Below, piece after piece: positions 27,113 through 36,206 of a stretch of DNA of 64,000 bases (position 1 is the stretch's first letter; each line of letters begins with the position of its first letter). The notes below the pieces were generated by a model that was not told the DNA's origin, did not search any database, and saw only the letters and a list, made by a program, of their open reading frames with translations. A program made the translations under genes and the position numbers. Source of the stretch: Martinezella lusitana (GTDB taxonomy: Bacteria; Pseudomonadota; Alphaproteobacteria; Rhizobiales; Rhizobiaceae); the NCBI RefSeq assembly GCF_016901135.1, contig NZ_JAFEVL010000036.1, forward strand, positions 62,001 to 126,000. Reading direction: 5' to 3'.

Positions 27113-28246
27113 ATGCGCATTCCATCTCTTATGTCCCGCGACATCAGCCGACGCGGCTTCCTGAAGGCTGGTGCCGCAGGCGTCGCCTTTGCAGCGGCCA
27201 ATCAATGGTCCACCGCCTATGCGGACGATCCGAACGTCTTGAACTACCTATCTTGGCCCGGCAATGCCGATCCGTACCTGATTGCTGACTTTGAAAAAGA
27301 AAATAACGTAAGGGTCCGGATCAAGGAATATGTCGGCGGCGACCAGATGCTTGCCGTCATCAATCAGTCGCCACCCGGGTCGTTCGACGTGGTTCTCGCC
27401 GATGCGGAGTATATGCACCTTCTGCATGCATCCGATTTCATCGAAGAACTCGACCCTGACGATTATCCGATCAAGGATTTCTGGCCGGAGTTTCAGAAAT
27501 TCCCGCTGCACTGGTTCGATGGAAAACTCTACGGCGTCATGACGGATTTCGGCTATCTCGGCCTGTCCTACAATACCAATACCTTCAAGCCGGAAGAAGT
27601 TAAGTCCTACGCGGCAATGTGGAGTGAAAAGGCAAAGGGCAAAGTCGGCTTCTTCGACTGGTATCTGCCTTCGATGGGCTCGATCAGCCTGTCCAATGGC
27701 AACCTTCCTCCGTTCGATATCTCTGAAGAGAAATTCGAGGCCGTCAAGGAAAAGCTCTTCACCCTGAAGCCCCAGGCCTCCGGCTTCTACACCATTGCTG
27801 ACATCTTCTCCTCCTTGACCAACGGACAGGCCCAACTCGTGCCGGGTATCGGCGAGTGGATCACGCTCGGCCTGCGGCTGAATGGCGTGCCGGTCGACAC
27901 GATCATTCCGGATGAAGGTGGCCTCCAGTGGACGGAGTCGCTTTCCATCGTCAAGGGCACGCCGAAGAAGGACCTTGCCCGCAAGTTCATCCAGTACACC
28001 ACCTCGCCGCAGGGCCAGGTAAAAATGGCGACAAAGGTGGACAACAAGAAATCGATCCCGTCGATTGCCGGCTGGAAGCTCCTCAACGAGACAATGCCGA
28101 AGGATGCAGAAATCCTTCGCATGAAGCTCGATCAGCCGAACGTCATGGATGAATACAAGGCCAAGAAAATCCAGTTCCGCCAGTTGCCATCGGAACAGTC
28201 CATTGAGGACTGGAATGACGTGTGGAGCGAATTCAAGAGCCTCTGA
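27113..28246 (+). CDS. ABC transporter substrate-binding protein, PotD/PotF type, Tat-exported
   Basis: A 377-residue periplasmic binding protein. The N-terminus carries a twin-arginine signal (SRRGFLKAGAAGVAFAAANQW) with likely cleavage near residue 37. The mature protein starts NVLNYLSWPGNADPYLIADF, like spermidine/putrescine-binding proteins. Later blocks YGVMTDFGYLGLSYNTNTF and IPDEGGLQWTESLSIVKGT are also typical of the family. It would deliver a small cationic or nitrogen-containing solute to the permeases. AGGGAAC precedes the ATG. It is the first gene of the sigma-54 operon. The actual ligand cannot be read; the deaminase downstream suggests a nitrogenous base or amine rather than a simple polyamine. 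Confidence 0.93.
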   Translation: MRIPSLMSRDISRRGFLKAGAAGVAFAAANQWSTAYADDPNVLNYLSWPGNADPYLIADFEKENNVRVRIKEYVGGDQMLAVINQSPPGSFDVVLADAEYMHLLHASDFIEELDPDDYPIKDFWPEFQKFPLHWFDGKLYGVMTDFGYLGLSYNTNTFKPEEVKSYAAMWSEKAKGKVGFFDWYLPSMGSISLSNGNLPPFDISEEKFEAVKEKLFTLKPQASGFYTIADIFSSLTNGQAQLVPGIGEWITLGLRLNGVPVDTIIPDEGGLQWTESLSIVKGTPKKDLARKFIQYTTSPQGQVKMATKVDNKKSIPSIAGWKLLNETMPKDAEILRMKLDQPNVMDEYKAKKIQFRQLPSEQSIEDWNDVWSEFKSL

Positions 28247-28276
28247 TCGGAAAGGCTCTAACCTGGAGAACCTGGG

Positions 28277-29203
28277 ATGACAGACATCGATGCATCAATG
28301 CTGAAGGCTGGCCAGGGGGCCGGGCGCGGTTCATTCCGTGCCCGCACCGCTGCGTCGCCTGCGACCATGCCTGCCATTCTGGGGCTCCCGGTTCTGCTTT
28401 GGCAGCTCGTGTTCTTCGCAGCTCCGCTGATCTTCCTGATCGTCGTCACTTTCTGGCGCGTCAGGTCTTTCCGGCTGGAGCCCGACTTCTCGCTGGATAA
28501 CTGGTCGAGAATATTGTTCTCCACCCCTTTCCAGAGGGCCTTGGTCTACACCGGCGAAGTTGCTGTAACCTGCACTGTGCTGACGCTGGTGATCGCGCTT
28601 CCCGCCGCCTACACCATCGCCTTCCGACTCACCCAGAAAATGCGTGATCTTGCGGTCACATTTCTCATCGTACCGGTCTTCTCAAGCTACATGTTGCGCA
28701 TTTATGCGTGGCAAATCGTCTTAAGCCCCGACGGGGTCATCAACAGCATCGTCAAGCGTGCCGGACTGACCGGATTGCCTTTGCTGGGCGGTCAGTTCTC
28801 GCTTCAGGTCGGCTTGCTGACGCTGACCCTTCCTGTCGCGATCCTGATCCTCGTTCTCGCCTTCGCCGGCGTTGATCGCACTCTGGTCGAGGCCGCCGAA
28901 AACCTTGGCTGCCGCCGCAGCAAGGTCATTCTGCATGTCCTGCTTCCGTCCATACGTAATGCAATCTTCCTGGCAGGATCGACGGCCTTCCTGATGTCCT
29001 TCGGCGATTATATCAGCCCGCTGTTCATGACAGGCAGCAAGCCACCGACACTCTCCATTCTGATCGTCGATACCGTCAAATCGGGATCGCAGTGGCCCCG
29101 CGCTTCCGTCATCGGTGTCACCATGCTGGCGATCCTGGCACTTGTATTCCTGACGGCAGGCTTCCTCGGCCGCGACCGCCGAACCCAGAAGGGAGGCCAC
29201 TGA
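28277..29203 (+). CDS. ABC transporter permease, PotB type
   Basis: A 308-residue inner-membrane permease with about six hydrophobic segments, starting with MPAILGLPVLLWQLVFFAAP. The cytoplasmic EAA loop contacting the ATPase reads VEAAENLGCRRSKVILHVLLP. The N-terminal 30 residues before the first helix are soluble. The stop TGA (29201-29203) overlaps the ATG of the second permease, so stoichiometric translation is expected. Confidence 0.94.
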   Translation: MTDIDASMLKAGQGAGRGSFRARTAASPATMPAILGLPVLLWQLVFFAAPLIFLIVVTFWRVRSFRLEPDFSLDNWSRILFSTPFQRALVYTGEVAVTCTVLTLVIALPAAYTIAFRLTQKMRDLAVTFLIVPVFSSYMLRIYAWQIVLSPDGVINSIVKRAGLTGLPLLGGQFSLQVGLLTLTLPVAILILVLAFAGVDRTLVEAAENLGCRRSKVILHVLLPSIRNAIFLAGSTAFLMSFGDYISPLFMTGSKPPTLSILIVDTVKSGSQWPRASVIGVTMLAILALVFLTAGFLGRDRRTQKGGH

Positions 29204-30018
29204 TGTCCCTGCCGCTCATAACCCGCCTGTCGCGGTTTCTGCAATTCGGCCTGATCGGTGCAATTGCCCTCTTTATCGCAACCCCGATGCTGGTCATCGC
29301 GGTATTCTCGTTCGATGCCAATCGCTTTCCAACGATCCCCTGGGGTGGCTTCAGCCTGCAATGGCACCAGGCCGTGCTGGCAGACAGCATGATCCGCGAC
29401 GCCTTCCTCAACAGCCTGATTGTCGGTTTCGGAACTGCCATGATCGCCACCGTTCTGGGATTTGCCGCCGCCTATATCGACTACCGGTACATGTTTCGCG
29501 GAAAGACGCTGTTCGGGCTTCTCGTGGCTATCCCGCCGGCCGTTCCCGTCAGCATCATGGGAATGGCAATGCTTGCATTCCTCTCTCGCATCGGGCTGTT
29601 CGGCAGCGTCGAGGCCATCATCGCCTGTCACGTCGCCATTGCCACTTCCTTTGCCATGGCAATCATCCGGCTTCGTCTTGGCGAATTTTCCCGGGACCTG
29701 GAGCCCGCAGCCTGGAATCTCGGTGCATCACCGTTTGCGACCCTGTTCACGGTCGTCCTGCCCTTCTGCAAACCGTCTCTGATCGCGTCGTTCTTTCTCT
29801 CGGCGGCGGTATCCTTCGACGAGTTCCTGATTGCCTGGTTCGTCGGCGGCGTCAACGAGACGCTGCCGGTGCGCATCCTCAACCTCCTCCAGGGGCAGGT
29901 GAACCCGAAGATCAATGCCATCGGTACCATCGTCCTCATCATCAGCATCGTTCTTGTCCTCGTGGCGCAACGCTTCATCGGTGTTCGTGCAGGCAAGACC
30001 GCTTCCTCCAATCCTTGA
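29203..30018 (+). CDS. ABC transporter permease, PotC type
   Basis: A 271-residue partner permease. It begins MSLPLITRLSRFLQFGLIGA and has six predicted membrane helices. Its EAA loop reads LEPAAWNLGASPFATLFTVV. The start at ATG 29203 overlaps the preceding stop (TGATG); the longer frame from 29092 lies within the first permease gene and is not used. It forms the heterodimeric pore with the PotB-type protein. Confidence 0.94.
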   Translation: MSLPLITRLSRFLQFGLIGAIALFIATPMLVIAVFSFDANRFPTIPWGGFSLQWHQAVLADSMIRDAFLNSLIVGFGTAMIATVLGFAAAYIDYRYMFRGKTLFGLLVAIPPAVPVSIMGMAMLAFLSRIGLFGSVEAIIACHVAIATSFAMAIIRLRLGEFSRDLEPAAWNLGASPFATLFTVVLPFCKPSLIASFFLSAAVSFDEFLIAWFVGGVNETLPVRILNLLQGQVNPKINAIGTIVLIISIVLVLVAQRFIGVRAGKTASSNP

Positions 30019-30030
30019 AAGGCAGAAGAC

Positions 30031-31119
30031 ATGTCGAATGCATTCGTGACCTTGGAAAACCTCGATAAACGCTACGCGACCCACCACGCGGTGAAGGCAA
30101 TCAACCTTGATATCCAAGGCGGCGAGTTCATCGCCCTGATGGGGCCATCCGGCTGCGGCAAGTCCACGACCCTTCGGCTCCTGGCAGGACTGGACCAGCC
30201 GACCGGCGGCGATATCCGGATCGGTGGGCAAAGCATGCGCGGCATCCCGGCGTTTCAGCGGGACACGCCCATGGTCTGGCAGAGCCTTGCTCTGTTTCCG
30301 TTTCTCTCCGTTGTTGAGAACGTGGAGTTTCCCCTTCGGATGAAGAAAATCGGCAAGCGGGAACGGCGCAAACGGGCGATGGAATGGCTCGAGCGTCTTG
30401 GGCTCAGCAGCATGGCTGAGCGCGGTATCGCTCAACTGTCCGGTGGGCAGCGTCAGCGCGTGGCAATCGCACGGTCGCTGGTGACGCAGCCTTCGATCCT
30501 CCTGCTCGATGAGCCACTCAGCGCGCTCGATGCCCATCTCCGGGTCCGAATGCAGACCGAACTCTCCCGCCTTCACAAGGAACTCGGGATCACCTTCGTC
30601 TATGTCACCCATGCACAGTCGGAAGCCTTTGCTCTCGCAGACCGGATTGTCCTGATGAAAGATGGGGCGATACAGCAGACCGGCCGACCACAGGACGTCT
30701 ACCGCGAACCCGCCAATGCCTTCGTCGCCGAGTTCATGGGCATGAACAACATTATCAGCGGGAAAGTATCCGGACACGACGAAGGCAAGGTGCGGATCGA
30801 CGGTCCGCTGGGGACATTTACCGTGCCGACGAAATCGAGCATCTCCGATCATGACAAGGCAAGCTTCGTCATCGCAGCGGATCGCATCAGCCTGTCCTCT
30901 TTGCCGACGGGCGACACGGCGGGAGACGGCGTGACAGGCAGCGTCATCGGTATCGAATTCGTGGGCTCGACCCAGACGATCTTCTTTGACGTGAAGGGCA
31001 AGGAATTCCGCGTCCAGAAGCAACAGCACGAGATCGATGCACTCGACCTGACGCCCGGCAAGGAACTGACGTTGAACTGGCAGCCCCAGCATGCCTGGTT
31101 GCTGCCCGAAGCAGCATAA
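30031..31119 (+). CDS. ABC transporter ATP-binding protein, PotA type
   Basis: A 362-residue ATPase that powers the importer. Walker A is GPSGCGKST, the Q-loop is near PMVWQSLALFPFLSV, the signature is LSGGQRQRVAIARS, Walker B is SILLLDEPLSALDAH and the switch His is in YVTHAQSEA. The C-terminal 110 residues form a TOBE-like regulatory domain. It starts 12 bases after the permease stop and is followed by the deaminase after 24 bases. Confidence 0.96.
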   Translation: MSNAFVTLENLDKRYATHHAVKAINLDIQGGEFIALMGPSGCGKSTTLRLLAGLDQPTGGDIRIGGQSMRGIPAFQRDTPMVWQSLALFPFLSVVENVEFPLRMKKIGKRERRKRAMEWLERLGLSSMAERGIAQLSGGQRQRVAIARSLVTQPSILLLDEPLSALDAHLRVRMQTELSRLHKELGITFVYVTHAQSEAFALADRIVLMKDGAIQQTGRPQDVYREPANAFVAEFMGMNNIISGKVSGHDEGKVRIDGPLGTFTVPTKSSISDHDKASFVIAADRISLSSLPTGDTAGDGVTGSVIGIEFVGSTQTIFFDVKGKEFRVQKQQHEIDALDLTPGKELTLNWQPQHAWLLPEAA

Positions 31120-31143
31120 TAAACAACCAAGGCAGGAGACCCA

Positions 31144-31644
31144 ATGACCTACAATGAAGACTTCATGCAACGCGCCGTGGAATTGTCACGGCAGGCACTG
31201 ACGAAACCCGGTACCGAGCCTTTCGGTGCGGTCGTCGTTCTCAACGGAAAAATCGTCGGGGAAGGTTTGAACCACTCCCTGGCAAACTTCGATCCGACAT
31301 CACATGGTGAAGTCGAAGCCATGCGCGATGCCTGCCGTCGTCTGGAATGCGTCGACCTGACCGGGGCCGATATGTACACCTCCTGCGAACCCTGCGCGAT
31401 GTGCGTGGCCACCATGGAGGTCACCGGCATATCGCGCCTGTTTTATGCGGCCTCGATGGACCAGGCCGGGAAAGCATTCGAGGGGTTGACGAAGAAGGAA
31501 CGGCATCCCATCGATGTCGACAAGGTCCGCAAAGCGGCGGGCGCGCTGCTCAACGAGCGTTCGATGCCCAGCGCGCAAAGCATGGACGGGCAAGCCACGG
31601 ATATTCTCAACACGTGGGTGGAAATGAAGAAGGCAGGAAAATGA
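31144..31644 (+). CDS. Nucleoside/guanine-type deaminase (cytidine-deaminase superfamily)
   Basis: A 166-residue zinc hydrolase. The zinc-binding and catalytic residues are in SHGEVEAMRDA (His and proton-shuttling Glu) and TSCEPCAMCVATM (two Cys), the layout of guanine deaminases and tRNA-adenosine deaminases. It would hydrolytically remove an amino group from a heterocyclic base. Its place inside the importer operon suggests that the imported compound or its product is deaminated to yield ammonia, which fits the RpoN promoter. AGGAG lies upstream of the ATG. The stop overlaps the next ATG. Confidence 0.9.
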   Translation: MTYNEDFMQRAVELSRQALTKPGTEPFGAVVVLNGKIVGEGLNHSLANFDPTSHGEVEAMRDACRRLECVDLTGADMYTSCEPCAMCVATMEVTGISRLFYAASMDQAGKAFEGLTKKERHPIDVDKVRKAAGALLNERSMPSAQSMDGQATDILNTWVEMKKAGK

Positions 31645-32438
31645 TCACTCGCAATGCACAGAGCGGTGGAACGGCTCGTTCGGTGAACGATCCGACCGCC
31701 AAGGGCAAAGGCCCGCCCGCCAATGACGGGACCGCAGCAGGTCGAACAGCCGCACCCAGCTCGCGAACGGAAGCCGTTCAGGACGCTCTTCGCCAGGCGA
31801 TCATGGAACAGAAATTACAGCCAGGCGCTCGTCTGCCCGAAGATGCAATCGGGGAGACGTTCGGAACCAGCCGCACCATCGCACGGGAGGCGCTGGGACG
31901 CCTTGCCGTGGAAGGATTGGTTGAATTGAAACCGAACAAGGGCGCTTATGTCGCAAACCCAACGCTTGAGGAAGCCCTCGATACCTTCATGGTTCGCAGA
32001 GGCCTCGAATGCACCGTCACCGGCCTCCTCGCCGGAAAGCTTAAGCCCGCCGAGATCGACGCGCTGAACAGCTTCATCGAAAAGGAACACGCCGTTTCCG
32101 GCGTCGACGATCGGGAGTCGATCCGTCTTGCTGGCGAGTTTCACCTGCTGCTCGCGCGGATGACCAGGAACCAACTTCTCATCCGATATGTCACGGAAGT
32201 GGTGTCACGATGCTCGTTGATCCTGGCGATGTATGGCCGACCCCACTCGGCCGATTGCGGAGTGGACGAACATCGCCAAATCGTGCAGGCGCTGGTCAAC
32301 GGTGATGCCTCACGCGCCAACGAACTGATGGATCACCATCTCGCGTCGGTCGCCGGGAGAGCCATGCTCGAAGCGAGGCAGGAACGCGACATCCGCGACC
32401 TGCTGGCACCCTATGCCGCTCGAATAAAAGGTCTCTGA
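31641..32438 (+). CDS. GntR-family regulator, FCD domain
   Basis: A 265-residue FadR-subfamily regulator. After a disordered, Ala/Gly/Thr-rich N-terminal 35 residues comes the winged helix (VQDALRQAIMEQKLQPGARL, then TSRTIAREALGRLAVEGLVE). The all-helical FCD ligand domain follows, with metal-binding-type Asp/His residues (EFHLLLARM, EHRQIVQAL, MDHHLASV). The ATG at 31641 overlaps the deaminase stop as ATGA. It likely controls this operon, and the TTGCATGCGA-type dyads at 26891-26923 and 27061-27087 are the candidate operators. Confidence 0.92.
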   Translation: MITRNAQSGGTARSVNDPTAKGKGPPANDGTAAGRTAAPSSRTEAVQDALRQAIMEQKLQPGARLPEDAIGETFGTSRTIAREALGRLAVEGLVELKPNKGAYVANPTLEEALDTFMVRRGLECTVTGLLAGKLKPAEIDALNSFIEKEHAVSGVDDRESIRLAGEFHLLLARMTRNQLLIRYVTEVVSRCSLILAMYGRPHSADCGVDEHRQIVQALVNGDASRANELMDHHLASVAGRAMLEARQERDIRDLLAPYAARIKGL

Positions 32439-32440
32439 CA

Positions 32441-33085
32441 ATGACAGCACATATTGCTGAAGCCCCTGCAAACAGCGGGGTGACTTCTTTCGACTTCACG
32501 ACGCTCAGCGCCCGCGAACGCTACAAGCTGATGATCGGAACGATCATCCCTCGTCCAATCGCCCTCGTCACGACCGTCGATGAACTTGGCCGCGTCAACG
32601 CGGCGCCGTTCAGCTTCTTCAACTGCCTGTCGGCCGATCCGCCGATCCTGGCGCTGGGTGTCGAAAACAATCCGGACATGTCCTTCAAGGACACCGGCCA
32701 TAATATTCGTATGACCGAGGTCTTCACCGTCAACATCGTCTCCGTGGCCATCGCGGAAGCCATGCATAGATGCGCAGCGAAGTACCCGCGCGGCATCGAC
32801 GAGCTGAAAGAGGCGGGACTGACGGCCATGCCGGGCATCAAGGTCGCATCGCCGTGGATTGCGGAAGCGCCGGCATCCTTCGAATGCCGCCGCCACATCA
32901 CGCTCGAACTCGGCAAGTCACGTCAGATCATCATGGGCGAAATTATCTACGCGCATTATCGCGAAGGCGCTGTCGATGAACGGCTGCACGTTGATCCCGA
33001 TGTCATCGACGCAATCGCCCGTCTCGGTGGTGATACCTGCTCCACCATTCGGGATCGGTTTGACATGCTGACGCCGAAGCTCTGA
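32441..33085 (+). CDS. Flavin reductase-like FMN-binding split-barrel protein
   Basis: A 214-residue protein of the flavin-reductase-like domain family. The conserved opening reads YKLMIGTIIPRPIALVTTVD, followed by NAAPFSFFNCLSADPPILAL and FTVNIVS. Relatives reduce or bind FMN and often supply reduced flavin to a monooxygenase; none is visible in the operon. The ATG is only two bases after the GntR stop, so it is cotranscribed. It may act on the deaminated product or serve a partner encoded elsewhere. Confidence 0.87.
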   Translation: MTAHIAEAPANSGVTSFDFTTLSARERYKLMIGTIIPRPIALVTTVDELGRVNAAPFSFFNCLSADPPILALGVENNPDMSFKDTGHNIRMTEVFTVNIVSVAIAEAMHRCAAKYPRGIDELKEAGLTAMPGIKVASPWIAEAPASFECRRHITLELGKSRQIIMGEIIYAHYREGAVDERLHVDPDVIDAIARLGGDTCSTIRDRFDMLTPKL

Positions 33086-33666
33086 GTGGACGGTAACACG
33101 TGATTTCCGCTTGGGGTTAGAAGAGGAAATATGACCTGTCGCCTCAAAAGTAATCGAACCGGCGACCTGGAAATCCACCAAGCGCTTGGCGAAGCTATGT
33201 CTTTGGCCGACTTCCGCACGACTTCACGTGGCCATTCTGTGCCCACCCGATAGACATCATAGGAAGCGTTGGGGTCTTTGCCCATCCCCCAAATCACCCG
33301 GACGGGTCTGCCCCGGACCAGAGACCCCCGAGGTCGTGTGGGTCCATCAAGAATTCGCGGATGGGGCGGCACGTAGCGCTCGACCAATTCGCCCGGGAGA
33401 TCGTGGCAGTCTCTGGCGGCCTCTGACTCGCCGAACCGAATCCTTCACCACCGCGAGGTCGGCGACACCGTGAATTAGTGCCGAATCCGGCGCCCTTCAC
33501 GAGAATCATCAGTTTTGCTATCTCACGCTCAGATAGTTGGCCGCTCCTCGATAGATGTGATATGTCAATAGACGAGGCCAGGACCAAGCAAGTCCGTGCG
33601 ACATGTCGAATTTTCTGCGTGCTCCGCTTTCGCTTTGGAAGCCTCGAACGCCCATGAAGGGCCATC
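33086..33666. other. Intergenic stretch, no gene recognised
   Basis: A minus-strand frame ending at 32956 contains a plausible-looking segment (ILDGPTRPRGSLVRGRPVRV). It has no start signal, and its other half runs through the flavin-reductase gene, so I cannot support it as a gene. It may be a relic. Confidence 0.3.
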
Positions 33667-34740
33667 ATGACAATTCAAACTGCAGTCCCTCCGGAACTGG
33701 CGCTCGACTTCGCGCTCGCTGTCATTCTTTCGTCCGACGCACCCCTGCTGATGCTCGATGGTAGCCTTGCTGTTCTCGCCGCCAGCAGCTCGTTCTGCCG
33801 TGCGTTCCAAATCGATCCGGCAAACGTGAATGGCAGACAGATGTCCGAACTGGGTTCGGGAGAGTGGGATGTCCCGCAACTCGATTCGCTGTTGAAGGCG
33901 ACAGCATCGGGCTTTGCCGAAGTCAGCGGTTACGAGATGCGGCTTCAGGGGGCAGATAGACCTGTTCGCGATCTTGTGGTCAATGCCCACAAGGTGGACT
34001 ATCCGGGCGCAACGGGCACCACGACCGTCCGCATACTCCTGTCGGTTGCCGACGTCACAGAGGCTCGCAACAGTGAGAGACAGAAGGATGACCTAGTCCG
34101 CGAAAAGGCCATCCTTCTCCAAGAACTTCAACACAGGGTCGCCAACAGCCTGCAGATCATTGCAAGCGTCCTGATGCAAAGCGCCCGCAAGGTGCAGTCG
34201 GAGGAATCCCGTGGCCATCTGTTCGACGCCCACAACCGGGTCATGTCGGTCGCCGCGCTTCAGCGTCAGTTGGCAGCTTCGTCCCTGGAGGACGTGGTCC
34301 TGCGATCTTACCTCGCCGATCTCTGCCGGAGCATCGGCGCATCGATGATCCACGACCGCAGCCTTGTTTCATTGGACGTGAAGGTGGACGAGAGCATTGT
34401 AAAGGCGGACGTCTCGATCAGTCTTGGACTGGTTGTCACCGAACTCGTGATCAATGCGCTGAAACATGCCTTTCCCGGTCAGCGGAGCGGGAAGATCAGC
34501 GTACACTACGCGTCGGATGGATCGGAATGGACCCTCTCCGTCATCGATGACGGTGTCGGCATGCCGGCGGAATCAGAAAACGTCAGGGCCGGTCTTGGTA
34601 CCAGCATTGTGAAGGCCCTCGCAGCGCAGATCGATGCGACCATATCAGTGACCGACGCCGCGCCGGGCACGAGGGTGGCACTCTGCCACAGCGCGTCGGT
34701 TAGCATTCAAAAGCCAGCGTCTGAAGTCGCGCCCGTCTGA
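33667..34740 (+). CDS. Sensor histidine kinase, HisKA_2/HWE-like
   Basis: A 357-residue soluble kinase. A PAS-like sensory domain occupies residues 20-135. The dimerisation/phospho-acceptor region is LLQELQHRVANSLQIIASVL, with the HRxxN pattern of the HisKA_2/HWE group common in rhizobia. The ATPase has the N box ELVINALKHAF, the G1 box IDDGVGMP and the G2 box GLGTSIVKALA. No transmembrane segment is seen, so it senses a cytosolic signal. No response regulator is next to it; partners of this class are often stand-alone PhyR-like or single-domain regulators. Confidence 0.9.
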   Translation: MTIQTAVPPELALDFALAVILSSDAPLLMLDGSLAVLAASSSFCRAFQIDPANVNGRQMSELGSGEWDVPQLDSLLKATASGFAEVSGYEMRLQGADRPVRDLVVNAHKVDYPGATGTTTVRILLSVADVTEARNSERQKDDLVREKAILLQELQHRVANSLQIIASVLMQSARKVQSEESRGHLFDAHNRVMSVAALQRQLAASSLEDVVLRSYLADLCRSIGASMIHDRSLVSLDVKVDESIVKADVSISLGLVVTELVINALKHAFPGQRSGKISVHYASDGSEWTLSVIDDGVGMPAESENVRAGLGTSIVKALAAQIDATISVTDAAPGTRVALCHSASVSIQKPASEVAPV

Positions 34741-34932
34741 CAGGGCGAGCGATCGGCACTGATAAGCTGGACCCTGCGGAAAGGCCGTCTATGGAAAGGC
34801 GCGGCTCATCAAGACCCTGCGACCTTCGTTCACGATGTTGCCATTTTCAGGAAAAATGCCGACGCTCGACAAAAATGGGGATGAGTTGACAGTCCCGAAC
34901 GCGAAGACCACTGGCGAAAATACCTTCGCCTT

Positions 34933-34956
34933 GAAGGGATTCGAACCGGCGACCCC
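34933..34956 (-). other. tRNA 3'-half-like sequence, possible attachment-site relic
   Basis: The minus strand reads GGTCGCCGGTTCGAATCCC, which has the T-loop GTTCGAATCC of tRNA genes and a following CTTCAAGG. The two sides of the T-loop do not pair, so this is not a working tRNA. Such chimeric T-arms occur where an island inserted in a tRNA gene. It sits just before the defence island (35.1-49.1 kb). Confidence 0.3.
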
Positions 34957-35113
34957 GTTGTTAGCCGAAGCCCCATATCTCAAATGTTCCAGCGGCAGAC
35001 TCGGCTGCCCGGAAGCGGACTAGCAGCTTTCGCGGGTTACGCGTAGATTCCTTATCTTCGTTCAGGTGATCGCCCACTGCGAAGACAGACAACACTAGCG
35101 AAGGATTCGGCGG

Positions 35114-35881
35114 GTGCGGGAAATTGAGGATTTCACTGACGATCGGCTGAAGGCCTGGTGCATCCACTGTGGCGCGGTGATTGCCGACATCGAAAGCAAT
35201 CGCGACCATGTTCCGACCAAGTCCCTCCTGACGAAGACACTTCGAGAACGGGGCGCCGACTATGACAGCGGCGCGGGAGATGAAATGGACTATCTGCCAC
35301 AGGTTATCGTCTGTCGGCGATGCAATTCCAGCTTCTCGCCAGACGAGAACTACCTTCTCTGCGTGCTTCACGCGGTTATGGCTGGAAGCCTCTATCCGGA
35401 TCCGACGAAACATCCCGAATCGGCAACCATACTTCGGAGTAACCGGCACGTAGTCCGCTCCCTGAAGAGAAGGCCGAACGGACAGCTTCTTTTGTTCGAA
35501 AACCTCGAGCCGTTCACCCTCTTTCCCGACACCGACAAGGTACGGCGCGTCATTGTAAAGAACGCTCGGGGCCACGCCTATCACGAGATCGGCGAGCCGC
35601 TGCTCGAAGCACCTTATCATGTTGCATTCGTACCGCTGGAGCGGTTGAGTCGAGAGCAGCGCGACACCTTCGAGACTGTCGGTACCGGCGCGGAACTTTC
35701 AGTCTGGCCAGAAGTCGGAAGTCGCATGACCGTCCAACTGATCGACGAGGAAGCGATGGTCGGCGGGTGGATTACGGTCGAGCCCGGTCGCTACCGCTAT
35801 TCTATAGACTGGTCCGACGCCGTGACGGTGAAGACTGTCGTATGGGAGTATCTCGCTACCGAGACACGCTGGGAGCGCTAG
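35114..35881 (+). CDS. HNH-endonuclease-like protein
   Basis: A 255-residue protein. The N-terminal 80 residues contain CIHCG, DHVPTKSLL and VIVCRRCNSSF, the Cys-Cys/DHxPxK/Cys-Cys-N spacing of zinc-bearing HNH folds. The DHVPTKS His would be the catalytic residue. The rest (to WEYLATETRWER) is not recognised and could bind DNA or sense a signal. GTG 35114 has AAGGA eight bases upstream. It is alone on the plus strand at the edge of the defence island, with nothing recognisable in the 300 bases after it. A defence or restriction role is inferred from this context. Confidence 0.65.
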   Translation: MREIEDFTDDRLKAWCIHCGAVIADIESNRDHVPTKSLLTKTLRERGADYDSGAGDEMDYLPQVIVCRRCNSSFSPDENYLLCVLHAVMAGSLYPDPTKHPESATILRSNRHVVRSLKRRPNGQLLLFENLEPFTLFPDTDKVRRVIVKNARGHAYHEIGEPLLEAPYHVAFVPLERLSREQRDTFETVGTGAELSVWPEVGSRMTVQLIDEEAMVGGWITVEPGRYRYSIDWSDAVTVKTVVWEYLATETRWER

Positions 35882-36206
35882 ACACTGCTCTACAGCTCCG
35901 CGGCTTTTCCGCGAACAAGAAATGACTTATTTAGTCTCAACCACCCAGTTCTGAATCGCGAGGGACCATAATTAGCGAACTTGGCAGAAAGAGCATTGGA
36001 TCGATTTCTGCGGCTCTCAAAAGGTGGTCGAATAACCCAATGCCTGCTTCGGGCGATACTCAAGGAGCTGCGGACGGCGTGGCGGCGATGAGGTCGTGGT
36101 CCCGAGTCTTACTGTCACGGATGGCCACGCTTTGCCATCCAAGTTCCTGCAGCGATTCCAGCACTCGTGACGACGGCACATTAGGACCCGCTCAACGAGG
36201 ATGGTC
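35882..36206. other. Intergenic stretch, nothing recognised
   Basis: The A/T content is higher than in the neighbouring genes and no coding frame stands out. It probably carries the promoter of the downstream PIN-like gene, but I cannot name a clear -35/-10. Confidence 0.3.

Noticed and set aside
29728..31170. A 480-codon minus-strand open frame
   Set aside because: It is the antisense of the PotC/PotA-type genes, with no motifs and low-complexity charged repeats.
32956..33387. A 143-codon minus-strand frame
   Set aside because: Half of it overlaps the flavin reductase-like gene in antisense. The rest has no start signal or recognisable domain.
34933..34956. tRNA gene on the minus strand
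   Set aside because: The T-loop is present, but the T-stem arms do not pair and no acceptor, D-arm or anticodon arm can be built. Kept only as a possible attachment relic.
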